Positions 10,574-23,574 of a stretch of DNA of 64,000 nt are shown here, in pieces. The notes beneath the pieces were generated by a model, which worked only from the letters and a program-made list of their open reading frames with translations, was not told the DNA's origin and did not search any database. Source of the stretch: Golubevia sp. BC0850 (lineage: Eukaryota; Basidiomycota; Exobasidiomycetes; Golubeviales; Golubeviaceae); the NCBI GenBank assembly GCA_012976225.1, contig JAAVVG010000001.1, positions 1,364,001 through 1,428,000 of the forward strand. Reading direction: 5' to 3'. Position numbers and translations under genes: made by a program. How positions within the stretch are numbered: position 1 is the first letter of the stretch; each line of letters starts with the position of its first letter.

Positions 10574-11986
10574 ATGACCGGCTTAAGACCTCTCTTCCTA
10601 TCCTATGCACAGCCTTCTGGGAACTTCAGCAACTTTAGAAGCATTTTTGTCATCTCAACTAAATCGATCTTCAATCTCAGCAGTTTAAGAAGAGCAGAAG
10701 AAATCGATGGACTCCGCTATCAAGTTGTTCTTCTGCATGACGTTAAGGCTCACGGCTGCCTACCCGGAAGCATACCTCTCGACGTTTCAGGAGTGAAGAG
10801 GCACAAGTTAATCAGCAAGATCCTCAGAGCTTACTGCAAGGGAGCTGGACTAGGTTCAGATCTGCAGGTTCCTTTGCTTCAGCTGGGAAGGTGCAACTGT
10901 TCAAATGGCACCCAGTCCACTCCTCTCTTCGACAGTGATGCTACAGTTGAAACCGTTGGTCTCGAGGAAGGAGATTATGTATTCGTAAAAAGAACCATGG
11001 AAGAGGAGAGAAACGAACCTGGTGAGTGAGGGAATGAGTGCGGGTGATAAGGTCGATGCTGTGAGGTCGTGAGAGGGAAAGAGAGACCGCTACTTTGAGA
11101 TCTACCTTCCCTGAAGATCTAGATTCGATAGCAGGATGGATTTGAAAGGATCAAAGAAGAGCCCAGAGTGGTCTGATGTTCGCTGCAGATCGCAATTTGA
11201 ACATCTGTTGACTTCATCTCCCTTCCCTTATCACCGCTCAATCTCACGTCTAAAGGTCCTAGTTCCAACTCTGGAACTTTTCAAATAGCTTCTTCAGATA
11301 GTCGTACCAATGTTGGCACTGTAGATCGTACCACTCCTGAAGGAGACTGCCGACGACAAGGAAAGCGAAAGTGAGGTGAAAGGAGCAGAAGGCTTCAGTC
11401 ACCTCCATGGATCATCAAAGCATCCAAGGGCGGCAGAAAGGATATGTGGACATATCTCTGAATGCTGGGGAAACGGTTCTTGGAAGCAACAGCCGATCCA
11501 ACCTGGTCTACCTTCGGTTTCGACAACTTCAGAGAATATCCTCCGAGATCTCTTGACAATCGCCCAGCGAACGTCTGGATCTTACAGAGATGGCTATCCA
11601 CCTTTAGTACTCAAAACTTTGAAGGAATGCCTAGAAGCAAAGAAGAGAGATGTGGAGAGTTATGAGAGGTCTCTGAAATCGACGACCTTTGGTTGGCCCC
11701 AAGGTCCTGTGATTAAAGCAATTTTACCTATCATTCTTCAAAAGACTCAACCTTTATCTCCTTTGATGATCAAGAAAACAACAAAAACTCGGCAAGCTCC
11801 TCTTCCAATGACGTGAATCAATCCTCTGGCTCCCCTTCTAAGTATAAAAAACCAGCTTTGAAAGATCTAGAGAAAGCCATAGCGGCCAAAATTTCGACTC
11901 TCCCAGAATCTCCTCACAATGAACAGAGATTAGAAATGGTTGGTCATTATGAGAAATTGCAAAGTTATCTAACCCAAAGTTCGTAG
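10574..11986 (+). CDS. Family copy A: unrecognised protein with ubiquitin/SUMO-like segment, GWPQ segment and C-terminal helix
   Basis: Exon 1 runs from an in-frame ATG (10574, the last one before the conserved part) to a phase-1 donor CCTG|GTGAGT near 11022. It encodes CLPGSIPLDVSGVKRHKLI, SKILRAYCKGAGL and LFDSDATVETVGLEEGDYVF. The last two blocks follow the SUMO pattern (helix 'K-x-x-A-Y-C-K', then 'D-x-T-x-x-x-L-G-x-E-x-G-D-x-I/V-x-V'). Later exons, only partly resolved, encode GPSSNSGTFQIASS (from about 11257), GYPPLVLKTLKECLEAKKRD with FGWPQGPVIKAI, and a last exon with SPSKYKKPALKDLEKAIAAK stopping at 11986. Decayed relatives lie at 34.5 kb and 58.2 kb. Function unknown. The SUMO-like call is pattern recognition only. 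Confidence 0.5.
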
Positions 11987-12532
11987 CTCCTTTTGTATCA
12001 TGTACCGTCAATATGCACCTTTTTCCAAAATCTTGCTCTGTTTCGATTTTAATTGTCACATCTCTGCATTTGTGAACGTTTCTCCTCCCAAGATAGGACT
12101 ATCTAGAAAGAGTTTCTTGAACGAACTGTGACGGTTCTCTTTGAGAGGGAGAGAGAGAGACAGAGAGAGAGCAAGTCTCGCCTTCCGCCTTCAATTCTCT
12201 AACACTCACTCCTCAAATCAACAAGATAGAAGAAAGGGACAAGTGATTCAATCAAGTTCAATTCAAACCCACTCAAGTACTTCAAAAAGATAGGATAGAT
12301 TTGACAAGAGAGAGATAATTCAAGTCTTAATCTTTGCTATCTCTGCAGGTGCATACTCTCCGTTTCCCTCCTTCTCTCAACTTCAATCTGAGCTTGACGC
12401 TTCTATGCAAGATCACTTCAATCGTCAGATCTAGCTTAAACCAATCATCGAACAGTCAAAGACAGTAGCCAAAGGAGGAGAAAGGCAGCGATCGAGTTTC
12501 AAGAAAGCACTGTCCCCCCAAAAAAACCCTAT
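11987..12532. other. Promoter/5' leader region of the HECT ligase gene
   Basis: No coding sequence is supported. A GA-rich tract lies at about 12143-12175. A CTCTGCAG acceptor-like site near 12350 could end a 5' UTR intron. Confidence 0.3.
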
Positions 12533-15500
12533 ATGGTCGAAACCTCCTCTTCAACTTCCTCAAGCAACAACAATTTTAATCAAGTGAACTCGACCCCAAC
12601 CAACTCTTCTTCATCTTCCAATCTATCTTTGAGACCGAGACGCTCAGCTAGAAACTCCACCAGCTCTGCTCAAGTCCCTCCATCTCTCCCTTCCTCTTCC
12701 TCAACTGTTCCACCTTCTACTTCCTTCTCTTTCACCTCAAAACCATCAACTACAAACAACCAACAAGATTCAGATTCAGTGTCAAACACTTCCTCCTCTC
12801 TAGCCGCCACTTCCAACTCTCACCTCAATTCACCTCAAATTAGCACCACAGCCCCAGCTACTCCAGCATCTTCCATTGCTTCTTTCTCAGCTCCTAATTC
12901 TCAACCACTTTCAAAAACTCGTGCGGCCAGAAGTGCTCGCGAATCAAGAGAAGCAGACATTGACCCTCCTGAACCAACTGCCCAACCAGAGGCTTCTTCA
13001 GCTCAGCAGAGTAGCAGCGCTCTTACCAGGAAGGGAAAGGGAAAACAGAAAGACGTCACTTCAGCCAGACGGTGAGTGGATTGAGGGACATAGTAGTGGA
13101 TCATAAACATGGAAGAATGGCAGTTGAACCTACGAGACGATCGAGGTAGAAGCAATCATCTGAAGACGAAGGGGGATTGGTATCTGACCTTGCTATCCTA
13201 CACCCACTTCCGCTCCTCTTCACGCCATCTCTCCCATTCAACAGTAGCAGGAGAGTAGCCTCAAACCCAGTCACTTCTACTTCAACTGCCTCTGCTCCTT
13301 CCTCAACCGCCAAAGGCAAGAAAAGAGCCATCGACTCGGTCTTAGACGATCAAGCCTCTTCCTCTTCCTCCTCAGCTCCTCCTCCCACCGCCGCTGCCAA
13401 CAAGAAGCGTCGCAACACCTCTTCCGGTTCCTACAATCTACGCACTAGACCTGGTCAATCTTTAACCATGCTACCAAAGAAGAACAACGCCTCTACCTCT
13501 CGCTCCAATGGTGACTCATCAAAGGGAGCTAGCGCCTCCAAGGCCAAAGGTGCTAGAAGTCGCAACCCTCGTCAAAGCAAAGCAAGCACTAGCTCAAATC
13601 TAGCAGAATGCTCTACTGAGACTGGAGAAGATGCTGGAGAACAAGGAGGGATGGAGATTGACGTGGAAGATGCGGACGAGGTTGGTGAGAAGGGAGAGGA
13701 TAGAGAAAGTCAACCAGAGGTGGAGGGTGAGAACCCAGAGGTCTCGTCCAAGGCTATAATCAGTGCGGATGAAGATGATGAGGATGACCACGAAGATGAG
13801 GAGGATCAGGATGACGATGACGAAGATGGAGAAGGAAGACAGGGTGGACAATACGATGATGAGGATGGAGAAGATGAAGATGGCTATGGTGGAATGGGAG
13901 GCTATGGAATCAACCTTTCTGCAATGTCAGGATACATGTCTGGTCTATCTACCAGATTTCGTACTCTCCTGGAATCTCTACGTAAGAGAAACGATCCCTC
14001 TGGCCAACTAGTCGCTCTCCAAGAGCTAGCTGAGCTTTTGAGTATCTCAAATGAAGAAACCTTAGCTGGCTACTTCCCAACTGAAAGCTTCGTCAAGGAA
14101 CTCGTCTACATCATGGGAGGTCCCAAACCCGCTGATCCAAAGACAGTCATCAGAGCCACAGCCGTCTCTGACAGCGAAGGGGAAGGAGGTGAAGACGACG
14201 AGGATGAAGAAATGGAAGACCTCACCTTTGCTGGAGTCGCTGCTGCTTCCAAAGCTGCTGAAGAGGATGAGGCTGATGCAGCTGCAATTGCTGCTGCTCA
14301 ATCAGGAATGGAAGACAACGGAGAGATGATGCTCTTGGCTTCTAGGTGTCTAGCGAATCTCATGGAAGCTCTGCCTTACGCTACTCACAGCGTCGTATCG
14401 AGTGGAGCGATTCCAGTTCTGAATTCAAAGCTAATGGAGATCCAGTTCATCGATCTAGCTGAGCAGGTATTGCAGGTGAGTCATTCGAGGTCTATGAGAT
14501 GCGAAACTAGAATGTATGCGCTCCTCCTCGAGTCACAGCCCTCTGACTTTCTACTTTTATTTTCCGATCTCTTTCTTCAGACACTCGAGAAGATTTCTAC
14601 TGAGTTCCCTACAGCCATTGTCAAGGAAGGAGGATTGACAGCCATGCTCCAGTTCCTCGACTTCTTCAACATGCACGTCCAACGCACAGCTATGAACGCA
14701 GCTGCCAACTGCTGCCGTCGCCTCACAACTGAAGTCTTTCCGATGATTCGTGACGTACTTCCAATCATTCAGAACGTCTTGACCTACAGTGATCAGAGAT
14801 TGGTCGAATCTGCCTGTCGCTGCGTGGTCTCAGCTGTCGAGAGCTATCGTCATCAACCGGAGATCTTGGAGCAACTACTCACCGGAGGTCTTGTCACTGC
14901 TGTCAATTCACTACTTCTTCCATCCTCTTCAACTTCCACTGGATCTGGTGCTTCAACGACAAACATCAGTGCCGGAACCTACACCAACGTACTCAAGGCC
15001 TTGGGAACCGGAGCCAAAGCTAGTCCAAAGGTCGCAGTGACGATGCTGGAGAATAACCTCGTAGAGACTCTCTACCATCTGCTCACTGGATCTCCAGCAC
15101 CTGCTGAAGACGGAAGTGGAGGAGCCGGTCCAGCTGGAACCGGAGCTACTCACGCCAACTCTATGGAAATCGACAGCCAGAATCAAGGAGGAGCCGATAA
15201 CGCAGCAGTCGCAGTCCTACCAGTTGCTGAAGATGGAGAAACTGCTACAGGAGCGGTTGTAGCTGACATGGCGGTTCTACAGAACTTAGCTCAGCGCCCA
15301 AAGGAACAAGTTCAAGAAGCACTTTCTCTGGTCGCAGAGTTACTACCTCCTCTTCCAAGAGATGGCGTCTTCGACTCAAGAACTTACTCCGAGAAGGCTT
15401 ACCAAAAGAAGAGAAGTGCAGACAAGAAGGCTGCAAAGGAGAAAGCAAGATCTTCCCTCGCTGCTGCCTCTGCTGAGACTGGAGAGGAAGACATATCAGC

Positions 15501-18500
15501 TGAGGTCAAGCCAGAGGTCACTGATGAGGCTGCTGAAGGCTCAAACTCAAGAGCTCCTGCTGCTGCTCCTCGTGTCTCAACTTCCTCGAAGCCAGAGAGA
15601 GTCAAGTCGGAAAGAGAACTCGCTAAAGAGCAAGCTCAACTCAAGAGAGTTGAAATGCTCAAGGGTAGAGAAGGTCTTATGAAACGTTTCACTCAGTTGG
15701 TTCTTCCCACTCTAGTTGAAGTCTATGCTGCTAGTGTAGCTCTTCACGTTCGTGGAAAGGCTATTCTGGGAATTCTCAAGCTTTTGAGCTACGTAGAAGC
15801 CGAGCCACTGAGGGAGGTCCTCCACGTGAGTATAGATTGATTGGAAAAATCTGTGTTCTATCCCAGTTTCCTTGCTAACCGATCAACTCCCTGTCTTCCA
15901 AATTATCTCCCAATCCTCAGAACGTCCCTTTGGCTGGATTCGTCGCCTCGATTCTCTCTTCTCGAGATCACAGCTCGCTCGTTCTTGGAGGTCTTCAAAT
16001 CGTTGAGATCCTCACTACAAAGCTTCCAGACGTCTACAAAGCTTTGCTCAGAAGAGAAGGAGTCATGTGGGAGATTGAAGACATCGCCTCTCGTGATCCA
16101 AGTACCAGCGCTGCTAAGAAGGTCAAGAACGAAGCTCAACTCTCTTTGCCTGGTGGAGCTTCTGCCACCATTTCTTCTACTACTTCCACCTCTACCGCTG
16201 CAACCCCAGCTCGCACTTCTAGTGCTGCTGCCATGCCAGCTCTGGCTGCTGGAATTGCTCGTTCAGTCGCCGCCAGTAGCTCGAAGAGCAGTGGAGCTCC
16301 TCCTACACCAGCAGAGATGGAAGATGCTAACATCTGGCGCGCTCGCGTTCTTGGTGATCGCTACGCTCAGGAAGAGGCCAGTTCAAGCTCGGATGGAGCC
16401 AAGGATGCTCTCAAGGCCCTCAAGTCTATCAAAAAGCTTGTTCAAACTTTGAGCACCAAGGCAGAAGAGGATCAGGAGGTAGCCAAGGATACTGTTGGAA
16501 AGATCACTTCCTTGTTCGTTCAAGGAGAGAATCCGATCTCTTCCTTCGAGCTCCTTCGCTCCGGTTTGGTCGACGGACTCTACTCTTTCGCGACTGGAAG
16601 CTCCGAGAAGCTCCCGAAGGAGACCAGACGCAGGATATTGATCGAGGCCCTCAACAAGCCTGGAAAGGAAGCAGGCGGAGAAAGTGCAGCTCCTGGATCA
16701 GTCGCCGGATCGGTAGTTCGTCGCCTTCAGGAAGCTCTCAGCCGATTGGACTCTGTGGATATCACCTCGACTTTGAACAGCGCTGGAGACGAAAGACGTG
16801 GAACCGCTTCTACAGTCTCTCGTCAGATCAAACTTCGTCTCCTAGCCGACGAAGGAACTGAAGCTCCTAGATCGATGACCAACATGATCGTCACAATCCA
16901 CGCCATCGCTTCCTTCTCCACTCTTCACGACTACGTTCGTCCCAGACTGGCAGCAACCGATTCTGCTTCTGCAGGAGGTGCAGCTGGAGGTGCTGGAGGA
17001 TCAACCACCTCTCGCTTACAAGGTATGCTCGCAGCCTTTGCTGCTGCTGCGAGTGGCGGACCTGCTCTAGGTGGATCAGGTGCAAGTGGATCTAGTCTAT
17101 CTGCCAGAGCTGCGGCCTTGGCCAGTGCCGCTGGACGTACCTCTGGATCTGGAGCCGAGTCGAAGGAGAAAGGTAAAGCTGCTGCTCCCAAAGCAGGCGC
17201 TTCCGCTTCCTCTTCCTCTTCTTCGGATGCCAACGCTACAGGTTCAGCAAGCGTAAGTGGTTCCGTAGCCAATGGAACTGCAGCTTCGACGTCCACTTCA
17301 ACCTCCGAAGGAAAGAAGGTCACCAGGAGAAGCTCTCGTTTGAGCGGGAAGAGTGCGGAAGATTCGGAGAGCAGACCCGAAGCAGCTAGTGGAGCTGATG
17401 CAGGAGAAGCATCTGGAATCACGGCAGACGACGACGAAGAAGACGACGAGGATGGAGATGGGCCTCCTCCAGGATGGGATGAGGAAATGGCTAGACAACT
17501 GATGCAAGGACTCTTAGAAGACGGTGGAATGGACGACGGTCAGTTCTCGGATGACTACGACGACGAAGTCTTTGATGACGAGATGGGAGAAGGAGGTGGT
17601 CCAAGTGGATCCGCTCCTGAGAAGACTGTCAACCTCGACGTCTCTTCAGAGGGAGGAAAGCTAGAAGCCAAGACTGCAGATGGAACTAGAGTTCCAACCC
17701 CTTCTATCGAAGCTCCTGCCGCAAGTGGCAGCGGAACGCCTTCAGATTCTAAGGGCAAATCGGATTCGGAAGCCTCGAAGACAGCCGCTTCCACCTCGAC
17801 TGGAACTGGAGCTCCCACCGGAACATCTGCTGCTCTATCGCCATTCCCTGCTCCTTCAAGTTCTGCTCCAGGTGGATCTTCTCACGCCTCGTACTCAGCC
17901 GCTGCTGCTTCCAAGCCCACTGATTGGCACTTGGTCTTCACCTTGAACGGCATCCCTGTCTCCATGGACAAGACTATCTACAGTGTCGTCCATAAAATTG
18001 AGATGGCCAATGCTTCCAACGCATCTGCTGCCGTGGCCGCTCCATCATCAGCTGCTTCTCGTAACGTTTGGGGCAATGTCTACACCCTCAAGTTCAAGAA
18101 GGTGCCAGGTCCAGCGCCAACTGCTGGTGAGTACAAAGCCTTTCCTTTCGTCGTCATCGTCGTTTCTAACTCTCATCTCCCTTCCGCTGTTTTTCCTTCC
18201 CTTGCAGCAGTCAACGGAACTCCAGAGCCGGAAAGCGAGGAGTCTCAGCTCGCATCTCTTCCAGCCTCGCTGTCTCCAGAGCATCCCTTCGGAAAAATCC
18301 TCCAATTACTACGCGTTCTCCACGATCTCAACTCCGAGTGGCGCGAGGAGCGCAGACAGAGTATGTCTTCTCTCACTCCAGACGAATCCAAAGCACCAGC
18401 TCTAAACGAAAGCGTCTTCGTCAACAACAAGCTCACTGCCAAGCTGAATCGTCAATTGGAAGAGCACATGATTGTAGCCTCTGGATGTCTACCAGACTGG

Positions 18501-19811
18501 TCGACCGAGCTACCTCGTGTCTTCCCCTTCCTCTTCCCATTTGAGGCACGTTTCTCCTTCCTTCAATCGACTGCTTTCGGTTACACTCGCCTTATCGCAA
18601 GATGGCAGAGTCAGCACGCTCGTAGTCAAGGAGGAAACAACAACAGCAACTCTTCCTTACGCGAAGACCCCTTTGCTACCATCGCGAGACAGGTTCGTCA
18701 AAAGGTTAGAGTTCCTCGTGCTCGTCTCTTGGACTCAGCTTTCAAGGTCTTTGAGCTCTACGGGTCTGGAGCTGCTGTTCTTGAGATCGAGTATCACGAA
18801 GAGGTCGGTACCGGATTGGGACCCACTCTAGAATTCTACTCTCTGGTCTCAAGAGAGTTCGCTCGTAAGAGATTGGGTGCTTGGAGAGATAGCAACGAAT
18901 CGGACTCTACTGGAGAATTCGTAGTTGCTCGTCAAGGACTCTTCCCTGCTCCTCTGGCTCAAAGTGAAACTGGAACCGAGAATGGAAAAGGTCGTCTGCA
19001 AGTCTTCAGAACTCTGGGTCAATTTGTAGCCAAAGCTCTGATCGATTCTCGTATCGTCGACCTCAACTTTTCTCCAGTTTTCCTCAAAGCAGTTCTCAAT
19101 CAACACATTCCTTCCAATCTCGGAACTCTCAGCGCTGTTGACTCAACCATGGCACACTCTCTCGAGAGCCTTCGTTTGATGGACGCTGAGACTCTGACAG
19201 AACTAGCCTTGGACTTCACTTTACCTGGATACTCGGAAATGGAACTTCACAAAGGAGGAAAGGATCAAGTGGTCACCCCCGAAACTTTGGAGATCTACAT
19301 CTCCGAAGTAGTCTCGATGGCTCTGAAAGAAGGAATTGCACCTCTTGTTCGTTCCTTTCGTCAAGGGTTCAATACTATCTTCCCTCTACGTTCAATGTCT
19401 TCTTTCACTGCAGACGAGCTGGTCATGCTCTTCGGAAACACGGAAGAAGATTGGAGTGAAGACACTCTTCAAAGAAGTGTCAAGCCAGATCACGGACTCA
19501 CTTCTGAATCCTCAACCTTCAAAGACATGATTTCAATCATGGCTCGCTTCAGCACCGAGGATCGTAGAAATTTCTTACAATGGTTGACTGGTGCTCCAAA
19601 ACTTCCAATTGGTGGATTCGGTGGTTTACATCCTCAATTGACAGTGGTTAAGAGACCTCATGAAGCTCCTCTTGGTCCAGATGATTATCTACCAAGTGTA
19701 ATGACTTGTGTTAACTATCTAAAGATGCCACTCTACTCCAACAAAGAAACTATGAAGAAAAGATTGGATATCGCTATGCGTGAAGGTTCAACAAGTTTCC
19801 ATTTATCTTAG
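12533..19811 (+). CDS. UFD4: UFD4/TRIP12-type HECT E3 ubiquitin ligase
   Basis: Five exons: 12533..13071, 13251..14475, 14581..15825, 15921..18126 and 18208..19811, totalling 2272 residues. The Ser/Thr-rich, acidic N-terminus (about 1-400) is followed by an armadillo-type array: STRFRTLLESLRK, LLASRCLANLMEALPYAT, EGGLTAMLQFLDFFNMHVQR and NAAANCCRRLT, as in TRIP12/Ufd4. The middle is Ala/Ser/Gly-rich with an acidic block (DDDEEDDEDGDGPPPGWDEE). The HECT domain fills roughly the last 400 residues, with LEIEYHEEVGTGLGPTLEFY, and the catalytic Cys is C2239 in TCVNYLKMPL. Ufd4 adds K29/K48 chains to ubiquitin-fusion and N-degron substrates with E2 and the proteasome. Length and order fit the family. 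Introns 2 (105 nt) and 4 (81 nt) are multiples of three and stop-free, so retained forms would stay in frame. Confidence 0.9.
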
Positions 19812-20423
19812 AAACTTCAACGTTAAGGAAGTCAAGACACAATACCATCAACCCTCTCTAATCTTTTAATCTCTACGTCTGGTCTCCTCTTCGATACTGT
19901 CCATTTTCTCTCCTTTCCTGCTCACTCTTCTTTTGCCTCTTAGCATTTCAAGCTTTCGACTCAAAACAAAACCCTCGCCGCTCAAGTTTCCTCTCTCATT
20001 TCTAGTATTTTCGACATTCATGAAATAGTTCTCTCCTTCCCTTTTTAGAAAAACCCGAAAATTATGCCACAAATTTGTTTCCTTTCCCTGAAAACTCATT
20101 CTGTTACACCCTTCCCTGAAAAGTCTCGCCATCATTCCTCTCATACTCATGTCATTTCTTCAGAACCCGAAATTGAAAGAAACTCACGTTGAATCATATG
20201 TGGAGAAGACAATGAGGCAGAGCAGCGATTTGTTGTGAGGAAGAATTCATATCGACTTTAACTACTTTCGCGTATACAAGTATAGGTCATGCTTCACATT
20301 CACAAAGATGAAGAAAAAAGGGAGGCATAAAGTATTTCAAGGAAACAAGCAAAGACCGCAACGAAACCAGAAATCACCTGGGAACAAATGCCAATAGGGA
20401 AAAGAGGAACGAAGACTTCCGGA
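19812..20423. other. Convergent 3' intergenic region
   Basis: Lies between the stops of the HECT ligase (+) and CLASP (-). It should hold both 3' UTRs and terminators; no coding signal is seen. Confidence 0.35.
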
Positions 20424-23400
20424 TCAATTCTGAAGTGGTTTAGCAAAGTAATAAGTCAAAAGATTTTCCTGGTGATGATCTAAAGGGGCGATCATTTCGA
20501 AAAGTCGTTTAGGATCGTTCAGCTGTTTGTTCGCCGAACAGAGCGTAACGACAGCGGTTTGTCTGAGATCTGCATTGGAATCGATGAAAGCCTGTACAAG
20601 GGAAGGAAGGTGTGCGAGTCAGCGACGGAGGTCAAGAGCTCGATTTCTTCTGTCCTCCAAGAGTTGACTCACAGTTCGAATCAATTGACTAGCTTTTGGT
20701 AATTCTTCCTCTACCAGTTCCATCGGGAGCTTAGCTAGAAGATTTCCTAACCCTCTCAGTCCTAGAGAGTAGACTCTAACTCGTTGAGCCTCAGCTTCCT
20801 TTTTCTCTTGAGTCCCTTCTTCTTTAGCTTGATTCTGATTTAGAGAATTGAGACCATCCTTGAGACAATCGACTATCCTACCGAAACCTAAGATTGGATC
20901 ACTTTTCGAGCTCCAAGCATCCAAGATAGCATCGCAACCTTTCTGAATTGACTTCGACTTGGTTGAAGATTTGCTTAGACGTAAAAGAAGTGAAAGGAGA
21001 TTTGATTCTTTCGATGAAGACACGAATAGAGCGTATTGATTGTCCACCAGCCGATTTAGTAAGACTAGAGCTGCACTCTTGAGATCTTCAGACTGAAATG
21101 TTAAAGGAAGAAGAGGAGTCAGGACAGGAAGAAAGGAAGGTCTCAGTCAAATATGAGCCTGACCTGACCTTCGCTCACTATTTCTCTCAACTCACCTGAT
21201 TCTTTCCATCCAAGAACATAGTCAAACCATCGAAGATCCTGACAAATAAGTTTCCTTCAGTCCAGGCGTCGACAGCTCTTTCTTCATCATCTCTAGTAAA
21301 CTCATCCTCTCCCATTTTCTGTAATCCAAGTGCTCCACCACCATTACTTTTCTTTCCATTACTATTCAACCTCCCAGGTTGCAACACACTTGCATCATCA
21401 AAACCACTTCCAAAAGCATGACTAATATTCGGTAACTTAAATTCAGAACTCAATTTAGCAAGTCTTCTAAACACCTTTAAATCAGCACTTCCATTTCTCA
21501 GCGAATCGACCCATTCTTTAGATTCGGGCTTTGATTTAATGGGAGAAGAGGTTGCATCTTCAGCCGAATCCAACCTAGAAGATCGATTCAAGAACCAAAG
21601 GTTTGATTTGGAAGGTCCACTTTGACTTTGGTTGAATTGAGAAGCTACAGTTCCGAAACTTGAATCAGCCATTAAAGTCATTGAAGAAGCTGAAAGAGTA
21701 GGTAAATTGCCTCCTTCATGAGACATAGAACTAACATCCGAAGAACCACTTGGATTTCTCTGTTTGGTCGCAGAAGAATTGAGTAGATTAGAAGCGTCTA
21801 ATGATCTCGTAGGAGCATGTCTTGAAGAGAAAGTAGAAGAAGAAGATGAAGGAGGAGAAGAAGGTTCGTTTGAATAGTGATGTAAAGGTGAAGGACCTCT
21901 ATGAAGCATTGAAACTGGCCTTGGAAGTCCAGAGCGTCTTTGGACTGAAGTTGGAGTTGAGGTTTGAGGATTTGGAGATCTATTCAATTTGATGTTGCTA
22001 CTTCCAGGAAGATTCGAAGAGCCCATCTTTGGAGTTGTAGGCCCAGCCTCATTACCATTTCTAGCTTCTTTCTTCTCTTCCAGCAGATCTTCAATCCCAC
22101 TGACAGCTTTCTTAGCTTCATCAGCTTCTTTGGCTATGCTTCGTTCTTCTGCTTCCTCCTGTCGAGTTGGAAATCTTGCAGTCTCATCGGCACTGTTGTC
22201 GTTCTGAAAGGTTAAATCTGACATTGATTGATCTAGTAAACTTCCCTTCCCTTTCAAGGGACTTGTGAAAGCCATCAGGTCCATCGAAGCGTCTCCAGCT
22301 GGGAATTGAAGAGTATCATCGGCACCTGTCTCTGGAGACCGAACTTGAAAAGCCTTGTTGGCTTGAGCAGAAGCAGCTACTGGAGGCCTTCTACCCGATG
22401 AGAGTTTCGCAGACGCTCCTCCAGATCTTGCACTTGTGGAGCTTGAACTTGAAGTGGTTCTCGCTCTTGGAATGTTACTTGGAGTTGAACTCCCAGAGGT
22501 GTTCCTAGGTTGAATTCTCGAAGAGCTAGGGATTGCTTGTCGAGGAGTTCCACTCTGACTTCCAGTAGTTGATTGAGATCCAGAAGAGCTGGTCCTACTT
22601 CGAATTGGCAACCCACTTGCACTGCTAGTCCTTTCGTGAATTCGACCTGATCCACTTCCAGGTAGAGGAATTGTTGAGGCTTCTCTCAGAGTAGATCTAG
22701 GAGAGATGTAAGAGACTGGTCTTGGCTTCCTGACAGTTGAAGTGGGAGTTGAAGCAGCTTGAGGAGGCGAAGAGATCGTTGGAGCAGAATTGAGATTGAG
22801 TTTCTGTTGCCTTTCATTGATTTCTTCAAAAGCAGCTTCTCTTTCCCTTTCTTCCTCTTCCTCCGCTTCTTTCTTCTCCCTAGCTATCTTTTGACTAGCA
22901 GCTCTTTTTGCAGCCATCAGAGCTGCAGAAGGACCTCCAGGCCTTCTAGGTGCTGCAGTAGTAGACGAAGAAGTTCTGGCAGAAGCAGCACTTCCATTTC
23001 CATTCTTCTCCAAAGCAGTCCTAGCAGTATTAACCTGTTTCTTAATATTCGTTTCCAAACCCTCATAAATCCTATCTGCGTTTTCCTTCCAAATCATTTC
23101 GAATTTGAAAAAAGCATCTCTAGATTTAGATCGAGCTTCAGGATTCGGATCTGTTAAACCTTTCTTTAAACAGTTTTCGATGTTTGCTAATCCATCATGA
23201 CTTTCCAATTGATGTTTCTTACTTCCATGAACTGTTAAAATCGTATTCAAATGATCGCACATGAAAACGCGAATGCTTTGATTCTTTTCCAAAAACCCTT
23301 GAGAGACTAAATAAAGGAAATGATGTCTGAAAGATAAATGAGTTAGAAGTTCTCCAGCTGAATGTTGAGATCCAGAGGCTACGATCTTCTTGGTGTAACC

Positions 23401-23536
23401 TGCCATTTTCAATAAAGCTGAGAAGAAATATTCAGCCGAAGTGTCTAAATCGTCTCTTACCTTCCTGGCCAATTCGGCTAGAAGGAAGATGGCATGATTG
23501 GCTAAAGTCGTTCGAAGAGAGACGAGCTGTGAAAAT

Positions 23537-23574
<38 letters not shown>

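Noticed and set aside
12143-12175. GA-rich tract as a possible satellite or CRISPR-like array
   Set aside because: Simple low-complexity leader sequence without spacers or unit structure.
22759-23157. Open frame antisense to CLASP
   Set aside because: Arises from the codon bias of the real minus-strand exon; no independent features.
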